This document shows, piece by piece, positions 23,961-36,765 of a stretch of 64,000 nucleotides of DNA. A program made the translations under genes and the position numbers. The first letter of the stretch is position 1. Each line of letters opens with the position of its first letter. Source of the DNA: Limnanthes douglasii subsp. nivea (lineage: Eukaryota; Streptophyta; Magnoliopsida; Brassicales; Limnanthaceae); assembly GCA_036936605.1 (NCBI GenBank), contig JAUPFV010000002.1:127146376-127210375 (forward strand). Direction: 5' to 3'. The notes under the pieces were generated by a model that made no database searches, was not told the origin of the DNA, and worked only from the letters and a program-made list of their open reading frames with translations.

Positions 23961-24779
23961 ATAAACACTTGAATATGAATTATAATAATCATGGTTTCTT
24001 TGTAAGACCATAAGAGAGTTTTGTAACAAAGTTGAGTGATTGAGTGTTTAATGTTTGAGAGTTTTTTTGAACCTCCTAAATATATTGTGTTTGTTTCCCG
24101 TGGATGTAGGAGTTCTCCATAATCTGAACCACGTCAAATCTCTTATTGTGTATTTTATTTATTTTATGTTTTGTCTTGTTAAATTTATTAAATAAGATAA
24201 AACTCAAAGATATGATTATCTCATAAAACGTCTCGATAAAGGTTCACCAACGTTCGGTCATTGCTTCGACTAAGTGGTTAAGATTCAGACTGTCGATTTT
24301 TGTAAGGTGAGGGTAGAATATTCTTCCAATATTTTTTATTTGCTTAATAAGTTGTCTGGTGAGAGTGGAGACCTGAAATTAATATTTGGTTGTTGGTTAA
24401 GAAGACAAAAAAAGGACAAATATCTTGCTAAATCTTGAAGTAAAGTCAAACGCAGTAATAATGACAAATTTTATGACGTTTAAACTTGAGAAATTTACAT
24501 TAGATAATGATTTTTATAACTAAATAAGTATTTGTATATATATGAATATCTACTTCCATTTAAATGAAGGGTACAAAGGAGATTGATGACGAAGTCTTGT
24601 CCAAGACCCATAATGTGCTGAATTAGATCTTAGAGGACGAGGTTCTTCGAGAGCTGTCAGAATAATCTTCAATCATAAGGATCAGGAATAAGCTGGAAGC
24701 TATTTATATAAGAAATTTCTTAGCAAAAAAGTTGTACCTTAAGAAGCATTTTTACACGTTGCAGATGGATGATAGTAAG
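23961..24779. other. AT-rich spacer
   Basis: No supported gene. The last ~200 bp (24,560-24,780) lead into the promoter-like block shared by three copies in the window. Confidence 0.4.
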
Positions 24780-25380
24780 GAGATCTTTACACGTTGCAAA
24801 TGGACATAAATATCTTGTTAATATGAAACTACTAACTTTTTTACCCTTTCATTTTTATCCATACGCGACACTCTCGTTGCAAATACTTAACCTATATTTT
24901 TATTCAATAAACAATGATTAAAAATCTTTGTATTCCAACCTCATTTCTTGTGATCACCAAATCATACCACTTCATTCTTACCTTAATCCAGCAGTTATAA
25001 TTCACAACTATTGTCTATATAAACGCTTTGAGGTTTTCTTTTAACTTTTATTCAAGACCTTCTCTCTCTAAATTTACTCACTCCATATATTATTTTTACA
25101 AAAAATAGCCTACATACCTCTTTATTAAACTCGAAATCGTGTTGTTTATATTTCAAAATACAATTAAAGTTAAAACTCTTTATTTTTTATACTTATTATT
25201 GTTTAATTTTATAGGAAAAGTCACGAATTTGTTATATCCAATCGTGCAGAAATAATATCTAAAAATATAGACTGATCTGATACCTAAGTGTTCGACATAA
25301 TGGATATTTTGGAAGTTTAGATTATACTAATGGAATTTTGTCTGAAAATGATAGTGGTTCCACTAAGAATCAACATTTAT
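24780..25380 (+). promoter_or_regulatory. Promoter/leader block (copy 1 of 3) of an older plus-strand transposon gene
   Basis: Aligns by eye with 41,830-42,430 and 44,570-45,180 over ~600 bp. Shared parts include 'cttgtgatcaccaaatc', a TATA box (TATATAAAC at 25,016-25,024), a CT-rich leader, and 'ttttataggaaaagtcacga' that looks like a splice acceptor. Here the block ends at ~25,380, where the Tat-like element begins. Confidence 0.6.
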
Positions 25381-25382
25381 AA

Positions 25383-26170
25383 GTGTTTTAATGTAAAGTT
25401 TAAGTGACATAAGTAGTTTTAGAAAGATAAAATGAATTGTTTAGTTCTTGAGAGATAAGCATTGGATAGTTTAAGAGTTAAACGTTCCAATCCTTTATTC
25501 CATAAGTTCTTCTTCTATTTGTAGGACAGAATAGTAAGTAACAAAATTAGTTACACATTTGGATAAATTATATCATGGTCTTTAATATTTATGTTTAACA
25601 TTATATTTATCCATTTAACTTTACAATGCTCTTACAATAACCTTTTCCCTAATCGATTTAGCTTCTTGATAATTCATATCCTCATCAGTAGCCTCCCTAG
25701 CCTCTGTAAAGACCGCTGAATAAGGACTAAATTTCTTTTCGCCACTTGAATTAATATTATCAACCGTCCTTGTAAATTGTCATGTGCTCTTTACATCTTC
25801 CTCGAAAACTTTCTAATGATTGCTTTGAATATTTTTTATTTTATTATGAGAATTCACCACGAAACTTTATGGAATATTTTTGAATTTGCTTCGAATATAC
25901 ATGTAGCCATTTCAATAATCTTTCTAGTAGCGGCTAGAAATTTATTGAGTACCCTTAGTACGTGTGCGGTGTGCTATTAACTACCACAACTTACACATAT
26001 CACTCTCATTTAGAGTAAGCAACCGTTTGTCGATTTGTATTTCAACCCATATCAGCCTTCAACCCTTCACTTTCTCTTCTCACTTTCATCTTTACTAATT
26101 CCTCTATAAATATTCTCTTTACACTAATTTTATTATCAAAAAAATCACAGTGATAGAAAAATAAAGCTAC
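25383..26170 (-). repeat. Left (3') LTR of element A
   Basis: The first ~310 bp match 35,215-35,530 with many substitutions. The rest (to ~26,170) matches 45,360-45,850 in element B (for example 'catgtgctctttacatcttc' against 'catgttctctttacatcttc'), so it is either the remainder of the LTR or adjoining internal sequence. Confidence 0.5.
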
Positions 26171-26419
26171 ATAAATATTTTACTCCACCAGCACCTTCAT
26201 CTGAAACGATAAACTTCTCTTAGTCATATTCATCTCGTTATTGTCTAATTTGAAGATATTTCTTCACTTTAGTTTATGAAAAAATGAAATCCTAATAGAA
26301 AATCCATTTTTGGCATCTACGATTACTTCACTATTACTTAGAGGGCCGGTGAATATTGATCAGCATGCGTGATAGATTACTCACCAAAGCTTTCAACTTG
26401 TACCACTGTATACGAAGCC

Positions 26420-28990
26420 TTCAAACCTGAGCAAAAATCTTCTAGGTACCAAATCCTTCCAACCTAATCCTCGAAACTTGTTCGCAATAACCCCTCAACA
26501 TTAAAAACTAAATCACCTCCCCACACAAGTATTTTTTGTCAACTCTTCAACTGCTCCTCGAATTACTCGCAAACAAACACAAGGGAAATCTTCAAAAAAA
26601 CACCATAATCATATTCTGCTAATAAAATTACCCTTCCTTGGATCAACCGCAAAGAGACCTCTCGAATTCATTCAGATACTCATTCTCATAAGAACCAAAT
26701 TCCTCGTAGAAGCGCATTCGTAGCTTTGAGAGATTCTGAGGACATAAACACTTCACAGAATCCTGCATCTTCTCCTCCCACAAAGAAGATAGTTGTGACT
26801 AACAAAGAGTCACAGGAAACTCCTCCGGAGATCGACCAACAAACCACAATCACCAACAAATCCCAAGATGCTACTAACAACACTACCCTTTCTCAACATC
26901 GAGATGAAGCCTCTGAGGAAGATGTGAAATCATATTCGAGGACATAGACTGACTCTAACATTGAAAATACAGAGAGTGCTTCTCGCTTTGAGTCGGAGGA
27001 TAACATTTATTAGAAACCGGCTCCAAATAAAAAAACAAGGAAGAATAATAAACTAGTCGAGTTACCCGAGGATATTGTTGCAAACTTGAGCATAAATCTA
27101 AAAGAAGTCCTTCCCGAGTATCTTATTGTACTTAAAAATGTGTAATACGAGTACTAGAAACAATTTGATGCGGGCAATTTAAAAATACAATGGAGCCTTC
27201 CGGATAATGTAACATTTCATCTACCATGAGTGGGAGAGAATTCACTCTCTTGTGGAGAAAACAAACTTGTGGTCTACCCTGAGATCATAAATTTGGGCCT
27301 TTGATTTCTGTTAGATCCAATAATAATTGAATACTTTTAAATCATCAACTTGTGTCTAACACCCCAAACCTGTGGTTCACTCTCTTGTCCAAAATAATGG
27401 CTTCAAGACTTGGTAAATTACCCTATCAATCAAACAATTCATCGCACTTCTTGGCCTTTCCAAAAATCCAGTGCGGTTGTTCTATTATTTGACGCTTGGA
27501 GATTTCTTCAAGCTAATTGACAATCTCCTCAAAGTTGAAAAACTGTGGAAGCATATGTTTTTCTTTATCTGTAGAGCTTGAAAAATGGGAATGAGATTTC
27601 CGAGAAGAACCCTTGGAAGCTACATCTTATGTAGAAAATAACCAGTAAGTGATTCAAACTTCTGCATTTCTATTTCATCATAATTAGGTTTCAAGTATTT
27701 ATGTTTTTATGTTGTATGTAGAAATTTTGAGGCGATAGAAAATTCACAAAACTATTGCCAAATAGCGTAAGGCAATGAATTCCACGGTGCTTTTCAGGCT
27801 CCGAAGTTTATCAACAACCATCTATGGAGGATCACTTCAGATTATGTCGTCCCAGAGGATAAATTAATTGAGCCTCACAATCTAAGTAATAATGTGAAAA
27901 GGCTAGTAGATTTTGACGCACAAATCATACTACTTGTTCGGAACAGATCGCAACTACTTTCCTCTAAAGAAAAAAAAGAAAAAAGCTCAGGCTAGCTATT
28001 CCTCAGACTTGAAACCAAAAAAATACTTAAAAAAACACAAAAAGGAAAAACAATGATAGTAATCTCCCGACCATCAAAGAATAAACCTAATGTGAACCTT
28101 CAAAAAACGTAAGATAACCGTCGCTCAGTGAAAAAGAAAATTTCTTCGGAAACCCCTCCACCAACTGTCATGAGAGTATTGTTGATATCTCTTCTCCAGA
28201 TCCAAACCCAAATATCGAGGAGATACAAGTAAGGCAATAAGTTTCTGAAATATACAACCAAGGGACATAGAATATGAATGACAAATAAGCTATTGGTAAG
28301 GATGAAATCTAAAATATTAGAAGGGACATAAACCCTCAAGTTCAAGAAATCGAACGCCACTTACTACAAATTGGCCAAAAATTCACAGATGCCAACCTTC
28401 CACAAAGTCTAACTTCTAATCCTCCTCAGGTATCCTTATAAGCTACACTTGCTATGTATGATAATTATCCTCCTCATCTTGCCAGGGAGCCTTCCAAAGA
28501 GGTATTAAATGTAGTGCGACCTTTCACTTACCTCAAAGATACAACTAAACAACTATGTGAAAAAGTCAAATTAGTGCAAAGTAAATTTGAAACTCTTCCA
28601 AAGGACGTTATCTGGTGGAAAAATAGCTATTTACAGTAAGAGGTTGAAAGACATTTGTGCCCAACAAATCCTCAAACCATTTTAATCCTTCAAAGTTGAC
28701 AGATCAGAATATCTCAGAAGGGCCATTCAAATTAAGTGTCGTTGAATGTAATTAATGATCAAGAAAAATTAAAATTGAAGTATACGCATCAAATTGAACT
28801 AGATGAGCTCAAGGAAAAAAATTAGGCTAAGAAAATTGAAGAATGTATGAAGTACTTATCTTTGAAGAAGCTGCTTGATAAAAGTGAGGAAGAAAGGAAG
28901 AGAGCAGTCGAAAATTTGGAAACATTCAAGACAAAATCTAAGGAAGACCAAAGCGGACAAGACAACATTGTTGTTATAAAAAAACACTAA
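26420..28990 (+). pseudogene. Antisense ORF of element A: gypsy-type transposon protein remnant
   Basis: A readable plus-strand stretch (26,726-26,946) is Ser/Thr/Asp-rich (SPPTKKIVVTNKESQETPP). It is followed by LPEDIVANLS, KEVLPEYL and a decayed domain near 27,280-27,600 with words like DPIII, NLCL.PQTCGSL and AWRFLQAN, matching the pattern of the plant 'putative gypsy type transposon' domain. The tail (28,454-28,970) becomes a coiled coil (LLDKSEEERKRAVENLETFK). The homologous ORF in element B is at 46,440-48,660. Many stops and frame changes; no protein is expected. Its role in Tat elements is not settled. Confidence 0.6.
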
Positions 28991-29490
28991 AGAACAATTA
29001 AAAATATCTTTGCTTTGTAAATTTCATAGAGTTCTAAGGGAAAATTTATCATATTTATGGAAATTAATTTCACTAGAACGATGCCTCAGAAAAGCTTTTG
29101 AAATTTCCCCATCGGAATAATCCTAACAAAATGAATTTGATGATGAAGAGAGCTACTCGGAAGGAAGCTCAAACAATGCGTCCAATGAAGGCTAGGAGGA
29201 TTTAAAAATGGTATTTGTATTGGAACACTTCTTTTAGTGTTTTCGAATCACCGGTGTTTGTGGTGATCACTATTATGTTGTAACTGTTTTGTAGTTGTTC
29301 GTTGTCTGTCATTCACGGGTGCTTAAACACTTGGTACTTTAATTAACTTTTTCTTGGCTGAAAGATGCATGTATCAACGCCTCTTCTTGTCACCCATATC
29401 TCATAATCAGCTCGTCGTTTACCGCCTCGTAGTTTATCTTACATAATTTACCTTATCGAACCATACTCTAATTTTTATCATGACAAAATT

Positions 29491-30011
29491 TTGTACTTCA
29501 AATCATGATTTAGATAGATATTAGTACTTCAAATAACAACGTCACTTAAATCAATAATTTGAACAATGCTTTTGATAGATGTTAGCACTTTGAATATTAT
29601 CATCAATTTAACTAATGTTTCGGATAATGCTTTTATTGGATGTTACCACTTCGAATATTATCATTACTTAAGTTAATACTTCAAATCATGCTTTTAATGG
29701 GCGTTAACACTTCAAATATTATCATCACCTAAGTTAATACTATGAATAGTGATTTTAATGGACGTTAGCACTGAATAATATCGTCACTCAAACTGTCACT
29801 TCAAACCGTATTATAAATGAACGTTAGCACTCCAAATAATGTCGCCACTTATATTCGCCCTTCGAACCGTGCTTTAAATGAACGTTAGAACTTTGAATAA
29901 CATCGCCACTCACATTGGCACTTTGTACCGTGTTTTATATAAACGTTAGAACTTCGAGTAATATCGCGACTCACATGAGAACTTTGAACCGTGCTTTAAA
30001 TTAACGTTAGC
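29491..30011 (+). repeat. 61-bp tandem repeat, about eight units
   Basis: Unit starts at 29,520, 29,581, 29,642, 29,703, 29,764, 29,823, 29,884 and 29,945, with a partial unit on each side. All are 61 bp except one of 59. Each begins gttag.act and contains 'at.atc..cact' and 'ttaaatg.ac'. It lies between the 3' end of the antisense ORF and the integrase end of element A. Confidence 0.85.
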
Positions 30012-30129
30012 AAAACTTTGGCAAAAAAAAAAGAATTTTATTCAAAATTGCAAATGCAACGTTGGAACCTCGTCATAACCTCCACGAACCACCGGGAGAG
30101 GAAAATACACAAACAATAAAACTATAAAA

Positions 30130-33100
30130 TCATAATAATAATAAAAAATATTCCCAATACAACTTCAGATGCTCAATGTTCCATGGGTATTGTAGAAGTT
30201 GCACCTCTTCATCTTGGAGGCGATATTTACCTGGCTTCAATCGTTCTATCACTGAATACGAACCTTCCCAGTTCGAAGCCATTTTTCCTAGCTTCTTATC
30301 CTTTGTGTGCAAAAATACTTTCCTCAATACCTTATCTTTCACCTTAAAATCTCTTCGTTTTATCCTCGAATTATAACGGTTAATCATCAAAGTTTGATAA
30401 TGAGTCGAATTTAGATGCACTCTGACTTTTTTTTCCTTAATTAAATTGAGGTCTGTCCTCCTTTCTTCTGCATTTGAATCCTCAGAATACTGATGTTTTT
30501 TATGAGATAGTAGAATAGATTCTGAAGGGCTAACAATATCCATTCCATATACTAAGGCAAAATGAGTTTCTTGAGTAGCTTCTTTATGCGTTTTTTTCCA
30601 ATAAGCTCACATCACATCTTGCAAATAACTAGTCTATTTCCCAACGACACATGTCAAACTTTTCTTTAACCTCTCCAAATAGATTCATTAGTTAGTTTCA
30701 CTTGCCCATTTTCTTGAGGATGAAAAGGTGTTGAGAAATACTGCATGATTGACCTCAAATTACAAAATAAAGTTATTTCTCTATTGTTGAACTGAGGGTC
30801 GTTATCTGTATTTATATTTCGAGGAATTTCAAAATGAAAACAAATATTAACAATAAAATTGATAACATATCTATCTTTTGTGCATCACAATGGCTCAGCT
30901 TCAGCCAACTTCGAAAATAGTCTACTGATATAATAATTGCTTTCCATCCTCCCGAGGCCATATGTAGTGGCCCTACTAGATGTATTCCCCATCTACGAAA
31001 GGGAACCGCTTCAGAATTTGAGATAAGTGGTACTGCTGGTTTATGGATAAAATTATCAATCGTCTTACAAGTATTACAATCTCGTACCAAATGTTTAGCA
31101 TCACTTATAATTGAAGGCCAATAATAGCATTCTAACTAAACCCTCTTTGTCAAAGACTTAAATCCACAATGAGCAGAACCTTCTTCATCATGTAGCTCAT
31201 ATAAAAATTATTTAGACTCATTCTTACCCAAACATCGTAATAATGGTATACTCAAAGACTTCTTATACCACATTCCATCTAATACCGTATAACCATGAGC
31301 TTTGTACCTCAATAATTGAGCTTAGTTGACATCTTGAGGCAATGATCCTCTAAGAAAGAACTCTGTTATTTCAAATCACCAGTTACTTCGAACATTCCAC
31401 ATTTACAAATACCTCATCAGAATACCTAAGCTGCTCCAATTTTAACAAAATTAAAGGATTTTTGTGTAACAATATTCATTGATACTCCTCTGTAGATGCA
31501 ATAGTTGCCAACGAATCTTCAACTGTGTTATTCTCTCGAACAATCTGCTCAACAACCACGCCATCAAAATGAAAGAGTTAATTTTTGAATCTCTCGAAGA
31601 TATAAAACTTATCGATCTTTCTTAGCCTCGTATATCCCCGTCATATGATATTCCACCCAATGCGAATCCGTCTCTAATCGAACTATTTCTGCCCCACAAA
31701 TGCTTGCAAGCCTTAAACTAGCTAAAGCACCTTCATACTCAGCCTCCTTATTGGATGCGTGATATCCCTATCAAATAGCCTCATACATGGCTTCGCTAGT
31801 AGAAGAAATAAATTGTACCCACGCACTTGATCCTAATATACTGGAACCATCATCTATTCGAACCACCCACATTGAATTTAGTGGCACCGATTCTTTGACA
31901 GTTTCCTCATCGGAATCACTTGAGTGAATTTCAAGCAAACAATCTGCTAGAGCCTGAGCCTTAATAGTTATTCGAGGAAAACAATTGATATCAAAATCCT
32001 CTAGCTCAACCGAACACTTCGTCATTCTACCATAGATGTCTGGTCGCTGCAATACATTCTTCAATATGAAATAAGTTTGAACCAAAATTGTATGAGCTTG
32101 AATATAAGGACGCATTTTTCTAGGCGACACCACCAAGGACAGAGAAAACTTTTCATGCCTTAAGTATTTTTAATCTGACTGGCATTGAAGCTCCACTTTC
32201 TTATGTTATCAACACAATACTAACAGCAAAATATAATACCGCTACATACAAGAATATTTGTTCTCCTACTCGAGGCTTGGATACAATTTCAGGTGATAAA
32301 AAATGATCTTTAATCTTAGAAAACTCCTCGTTGCATTTTAGTGTCAACATACATTCCTTTGGTCAACGCAAACTTAGAAAAATGAGCACATTCGTCAAAA
32401 AATCGAAAATGAATCTATTTAGAGCAACCAATCTTCCTGTAAAAATTTGCACTTCTTTGATTGTCCGAGGTGACGTAATTGACACCAAACCTTCAACTGA
32501 TCAGAAACAACCTTTATTCCTTTCTCATTTATGATATACCCCAAACATTTCGCCGATATAAATCTGAAGGTACGTTTTTTTAGGTTTAACTTTAAACGAA
32601 TGGCTGAGAGATTCAAGAAAGTTTCCTTCAAATCTTGTAAGTGTTCATCATCCAAAGCACTTTTGACCAACATATCATCAATATAAACTATCATACTCCT
32701 CCCAATTTGAGAAGCAAAAATCTTGTTGACCAACCATTGATATGTCACCTCAACGTTCTTGAGACCAAATGACATAACATGATAACAATGCAATATTTGA
32801 TCAGTAATAAATGTAGTACTTTCTTGATCAGTCAGATTCATTTGGATCTGATGATAACCAACACATGCATCCATAAAATGGAGAATTTTATTCGCCGATG
32901 TTGAATCCAGAAGTTGATCGATATGAGGAAAAATAAATGGGTCTTTAGGAGATGCCCTGTTTAAATCCGTAAAATCAACACATATTCTATATTTTCTAAC
33001 TTATTTTTTACTAAAACTGGATTCCTAGTATTGTGTGAATTAAAGTTGTAGTGAGTGAATTAAGAACAGAAAGTCTACAATGAAAGTTTCAAGTAGTGAA

Positions 33101-34480
33101 AAGTACTTCTGAATATATCATAGGTCAAAATAACTCCTTCAGCCTCTTTAAATAGGCAAGGTGAGTTAGTTAGAGAAACGGTTACATATTGACATATTTA
33201 CAATTTAACCCTTCGCTTTCTTCTAAAGCCTAATTTAATCCTATAATTACAGAAATTATCACTTTAGTCCCTAAGGAATATCTTTCCTTATCACAGTATA
33301 TAATCAGTATTGTGTCTCCCGTATATGTCCGACTCTGGAAAAACGATCCACCTCTGCCACAATCTCCTTAGTTTTTTCTATAGCAGAAGCTTGTCTTTTA
33401 TGAATAATTGGTTTTATATTCAAATTCAATGCCAAACTATGATATATCAATGGAACTACTACTACGTCCTCGGTTTTACAAGAAAAAAATTCCATGTTAT
33501 CAAATAAAATCTGCAACAATTTGTAACGCAAAGTAGGTGTCAATAATGCCCCAATCCGCAAAGATTTCCTATTTGGAAACATGTATTCCTCGACTTTTTT
33601 TCCCAATACTAAGAACTTGTTGTTTCCCTCAGATTATCTACACCTTCCTCATCCGAAGCTAGCCCTCTTAGGTGTTATTCAACCATTTGATCATCATAAA
33701 AAACCTTTTTAGAATGCAAAATTGCTGCATAGCATTCTCTTGCCACTTTCTGATCATTTTGAACTACTTTGACGCGACCACCAACTACATATCTCAAAAA
33801 CTAATGGGAAATTGAGACTAGAACATACAATATCGATAACCAAGACCTCTCGAAAATAGAATTATAACTGGGCGAACATTCGACCACCATAAATGAAACC
33901 TAAACTTTCTTCTTAAAATGACCATTTCCTAAATAAACCTCCCTCTTGAATTCCTTGATAACCTGTGATTTCACTCCTATAAAATTAATTATCGTAGGTT
34001 CAGATCGAAGAATTGCAGATGGGTTACGCATCCACTTATACGTTAACTTGACTAATACATTTGCTTAACTTCCAGTATCAATCAAAATAAGTCTGATTTC
34101 AGTGCTGCAATTTGAGCCCCTATCCCTACTGTATCCTCATGAGGCCCAACTATACCCCTTAGATAATCTTCGTCGAACTTCTTCCTGCAATCTTCCTATG
34201 ACCAATTATCGTATCTCCTCTAAAAATTGTTAGAGACTCAAAATACTCATATAAAATTCGAACTCTTCCATGAACCACTCGGTCATCCACTGCCATCAGT
34301 GTTAGATGATCTAAATCCAAATCTAGATACTATGATGCCCCTTCAAATGTTTCTAATTCAGAATCCATGATTATCAACATATTTTCCTGCTTAAAATTCA
34401 TTCGAACACCCTGCTGTGTTGATGTGCTCAGATTATTCCGTCCACTGCTCTATCCTCTAACGAAAGTCGCTAACTCGCAA
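30130..34480 (-). pseudogene. Gypsy pol remnant of element A (protease/RT/RNase H/integrase)
   Basis: Right to left on the minus strand: region 33,606-33,304 before RT (IIHKRQASAIEKTKEIVAEV, then HIRETQY); RT core at 32,874-32,419 with MDACVGYHQIQM and the YIDD box (IVYIDDMLVKS); RNase H at 32,136-31,771 (ALADCLLE, WVVRIDDGSS); integrase zinc-finger and core at 31,090-30,812 (CNTCKT, RRWGIHLVGPL); integrase C-terminus at 30,543-30,130 (DFKVKDKVLRKVF, KMASNWEGSYSVIERLKPGKYRL, PWNIEHLKLYW). The C-terminal form is typical of Tat/Athila-like gypsy integrases. RT is interrupted by a 264-bp insertion at 33,032. Confidence 0.75.
33032..33295 (-). mobile_element. Solo-LTR-like insertion in the RT region of element A
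   Basis: This 264-bp piece starts TGTGTGAATT and ends CCTTATCACA (TG...CA on either strand). It splits RT between LVKN and RETQY; element B has the same join without it (near 50,545-50,560). Flanks carry GTAT on both sides, or AGTAT if the shared A is counted with the duplication. On the minus strand it contains a TATA-like 'cctatttaaagagg', as an LTR promoter would. Confidence 0.6.
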
Positions 34481-34818
34481 TTTTCAATTACAATCTAATT
34501 TTTTTTCAATGCTATAAAATTTTCTCTCCTCCCTTGGCCCATTTTTTGGAGTTGGCTTTATAAAATTGACATGATTCTTAGATTTTTCGTAGATGGTTGT
34601 TTTCTTATCCGTTAAATTTTCAAAATACTTTGGCCTTATCCATTAATTAGGGCTCACCTGAGGAGGTTGGTAACTAGCTGGTTAGTATTCATTCTCGAAC
34701 AGATGACATATGAGAAACCGAAGTATTTTTTTGATACCTTTGGCCAAAAGGTGCATGCTCAGAGAATGATATTCTTTATGAGACTGGAATAAGATTTTGT
34801 TCGGGAACTTCAAATTTT

Positions 34819-35064
34819 CTAAGCTATGTAAGAGTCGTTAGACAAGTTTTCCAATTTATTTTTCTCATCATCTTGTCGCACATCGGATTTCACCAGTCCT
34901 GACTGAATTTTCAGCTCTCTTCGATTGAACTCATCATTCAATACGATTATTTTTTTTAAACAATTGATTAATCCGATTTTCAATATCTGACTGGTCACAC
35001 TGTTTTGGATTTTGACTATCATGTTGAATTTGTTCTTCATGTAACTTTGATCAAAACACTTCAA
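34819..35064 (-). pseudogene. Gag-like remnant of element A
   Basis: An 81-residue minus-strand frame of charged, helix-forming sequence just downstream of the right LTR, where gag belongs. No zinc knuckle is readable here. Assignment is by position. Confidence 0.35.
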
Positions 35065-35537
35065 TTTCCTCGTGAAATTTAGGATTAACTATGATTTCTA
35101 GTTTCATTACGATTTTGATCAATAACACTGACAACCAAAATTCGTAGCTTTTGGTTTTGGAGCGTCTACCTAGATACGTTGTAAATTCTCCTACTATGGT
35201 CACCAATGATACGTGTTATGACTTTTAATGTGAATATTAAATGACAAAATTAATTCTAGATAGATAAAATGTATTGTTTAGTTCTCGAAAGAGAGAAACA
35301 ATGGATAGTCGACAATTTAAGAGTTAAATGTTCAAATATTTTATTCCATAAGCTCTTCTCCTATTTGTAGGAAAAAGAGTAAGTAACATAATTAGTTGCA
35401 CCTTTGGATAAATTATATATTTGTCTTTAATATTTATATTTAACTTTACATTTATCCCTTTAACTTTACAAGACTCTTACAATAACATTTTCCCTAAATT
35501 CTTTGCTCCCTGATAATTCATATCCTTATGAAATACC

Positions 35538-36435
35538 AAGATAGTAAGACAAAAAATCTATATGGAAGAAAAATTAGTATTCCTATTAGGTTATAAAAGT
35601 TAGTACTTGATAAAGAATCTAAATATGTTTAGATTAGAAACTTTAAAAATTAACACTTCTTCCTCATTTAATCGACCTATCATTGAATGTTCTTCAACAA
35701 TTTGTGTCGATAACACGTTAAAGATATCAAATCTCTAGACAACTTGTTCTTTTTATTATATCACCTTAAACCTATGTTAACAAAGTCGAAGAAGACTAGC
35801 TTCGTTATAATTAGAGTATTTATGAATCCATTTGTGTTTGACTCTCGAAGAAAGGATAACTTGTTCATCACAAGAAGAATAACAAAGTATACTTTTTCTA
35901 AAATCCTTTAAATTGAGATTTTATGTTTCTACTCCACCCATTGATCATTGAATTCTTTAAATATATCTGAATGTTTGATACTCAACTCAATAAATAATTG
36001 TTGGAAAAAATTATTAGCATCATATTAGTCTTTAATGTCCCGAGGATACCAATAACTATCAAATTCGTTTAATTCCACTATAAAATTTAAAAATCCAAGA
36101 CAAACTTCTTTATTCACTTACTTTGGGTTATACTGATCGGTGCGCAAAGATTTTATATTCAAATTATGATTTCAAGTCTTTTTGTAATTGGGCTATGGAA
36201 ATTAAATCAAGAAATTGATCGGATTGAAAGACGTTGGACGAATAATATAATATAATATGAGGAATAAAATTTGAATCATTATAATAACATTTAGTTCATT
36301 GTTTTTAGTATGTCACTAATATTTAATATGATCTTATACACTGAAAGAGTTTTCACAAGCTTTTTATGAGTGGTTGAAAGACTATCATCATTTTTTGTGC
36401 GTAAAACAATTGACCTTTATCTGGAATATATTATT
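35538..36435 (+). pseudogene. Right half of the older plus-strand transposon gene (copy 1)
   Basis: Aligns with 42,432-43,400. Shared words include 'aaaaatctawatgga', 'ttagtattcct', 'aacacttctt', 'catttaatc.acctatcat', 'ctagacaacttgttct'. It begins right where the Tat LTR ends and continues the block that stops at 25,380. Translated frames are shredded but show a gypsy-type transposon pattern similar to copy 2 (NSTIKFKNPRQTSLFTYF). Confidence 0.5.
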
Positions 36436-36439
36436 TATT

Positions 36440-36765
36440 TAGACGAGGTTCATGACGGGATGAAAGAATAATTCAGAATGATTACGAGGGGTCAAATCAG
36501 AGAAGCAACTATAGTAAAAATAAGAGTAATGACGAGGGTTCAATTCATAAAATATGTCGAGATGTGAATCACATATGACGAGATGCAAGTTAGCATATTT
36601 ACGAGGACTAAAATTAGAGATATGAGAAGAATATAATTCAAAATAATGATGAGGGTGGAAATTATATTTATGATGAGACATAAGTCAGAATCGTAACGAG
36701 ATCGTATATATTAAAGTTATGGTGAAAGGTCAAATTCAAAGTATGACGAGATTAAAATTTAAAGG
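36440..36765 (+). repeat. Cryptic ~24-bp minisatellite (about 13 degenerate units)
   Basis: Units of 21-26 bp start with variants of 'atgacgagggt' and continue 'caaattcaga' (for example near 36,529, 36,554, 36,575, 36,647, 36,670, 36,742). Divergence between units is high. Confidence 0.6.

Larger units (their letters stand above)
25383..35537 (-). mobile_element. Tat-like Ty3/gypsy element A with antisense ORF
   Basis: LTR-like repeats begin near 25,383 and 35,215 (shared words 'agataaaatg.attgtttagttct', 'aagagttaaa.gttc', 'tttattccataag', 'tttggataaattatat'). The minus strand carries gag-like, RT, RNase H and integrase remnants from right to left. The plus strand between integrase and the left LTR carries a gypsy-type transposon ORF, the arrangement known for Tat-lineage elements such as Grande. 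Just inside the right LTR the minus strand reads 'ttggtgaccatagtagga', a diverged form of the sequence that usually follows LTRs of such elements. The right LTR appears truncated relative to the left. The element is heavily mutated. Confidence 0.65.

Noticed and set aside
36439..36681. Minus-strand His/Tyr-rich 80-residue frame
   Set aside because: It covers the 24-bp cryptic minisatellite (24 is a multiple of three), so the open frame is explained by the repeat.
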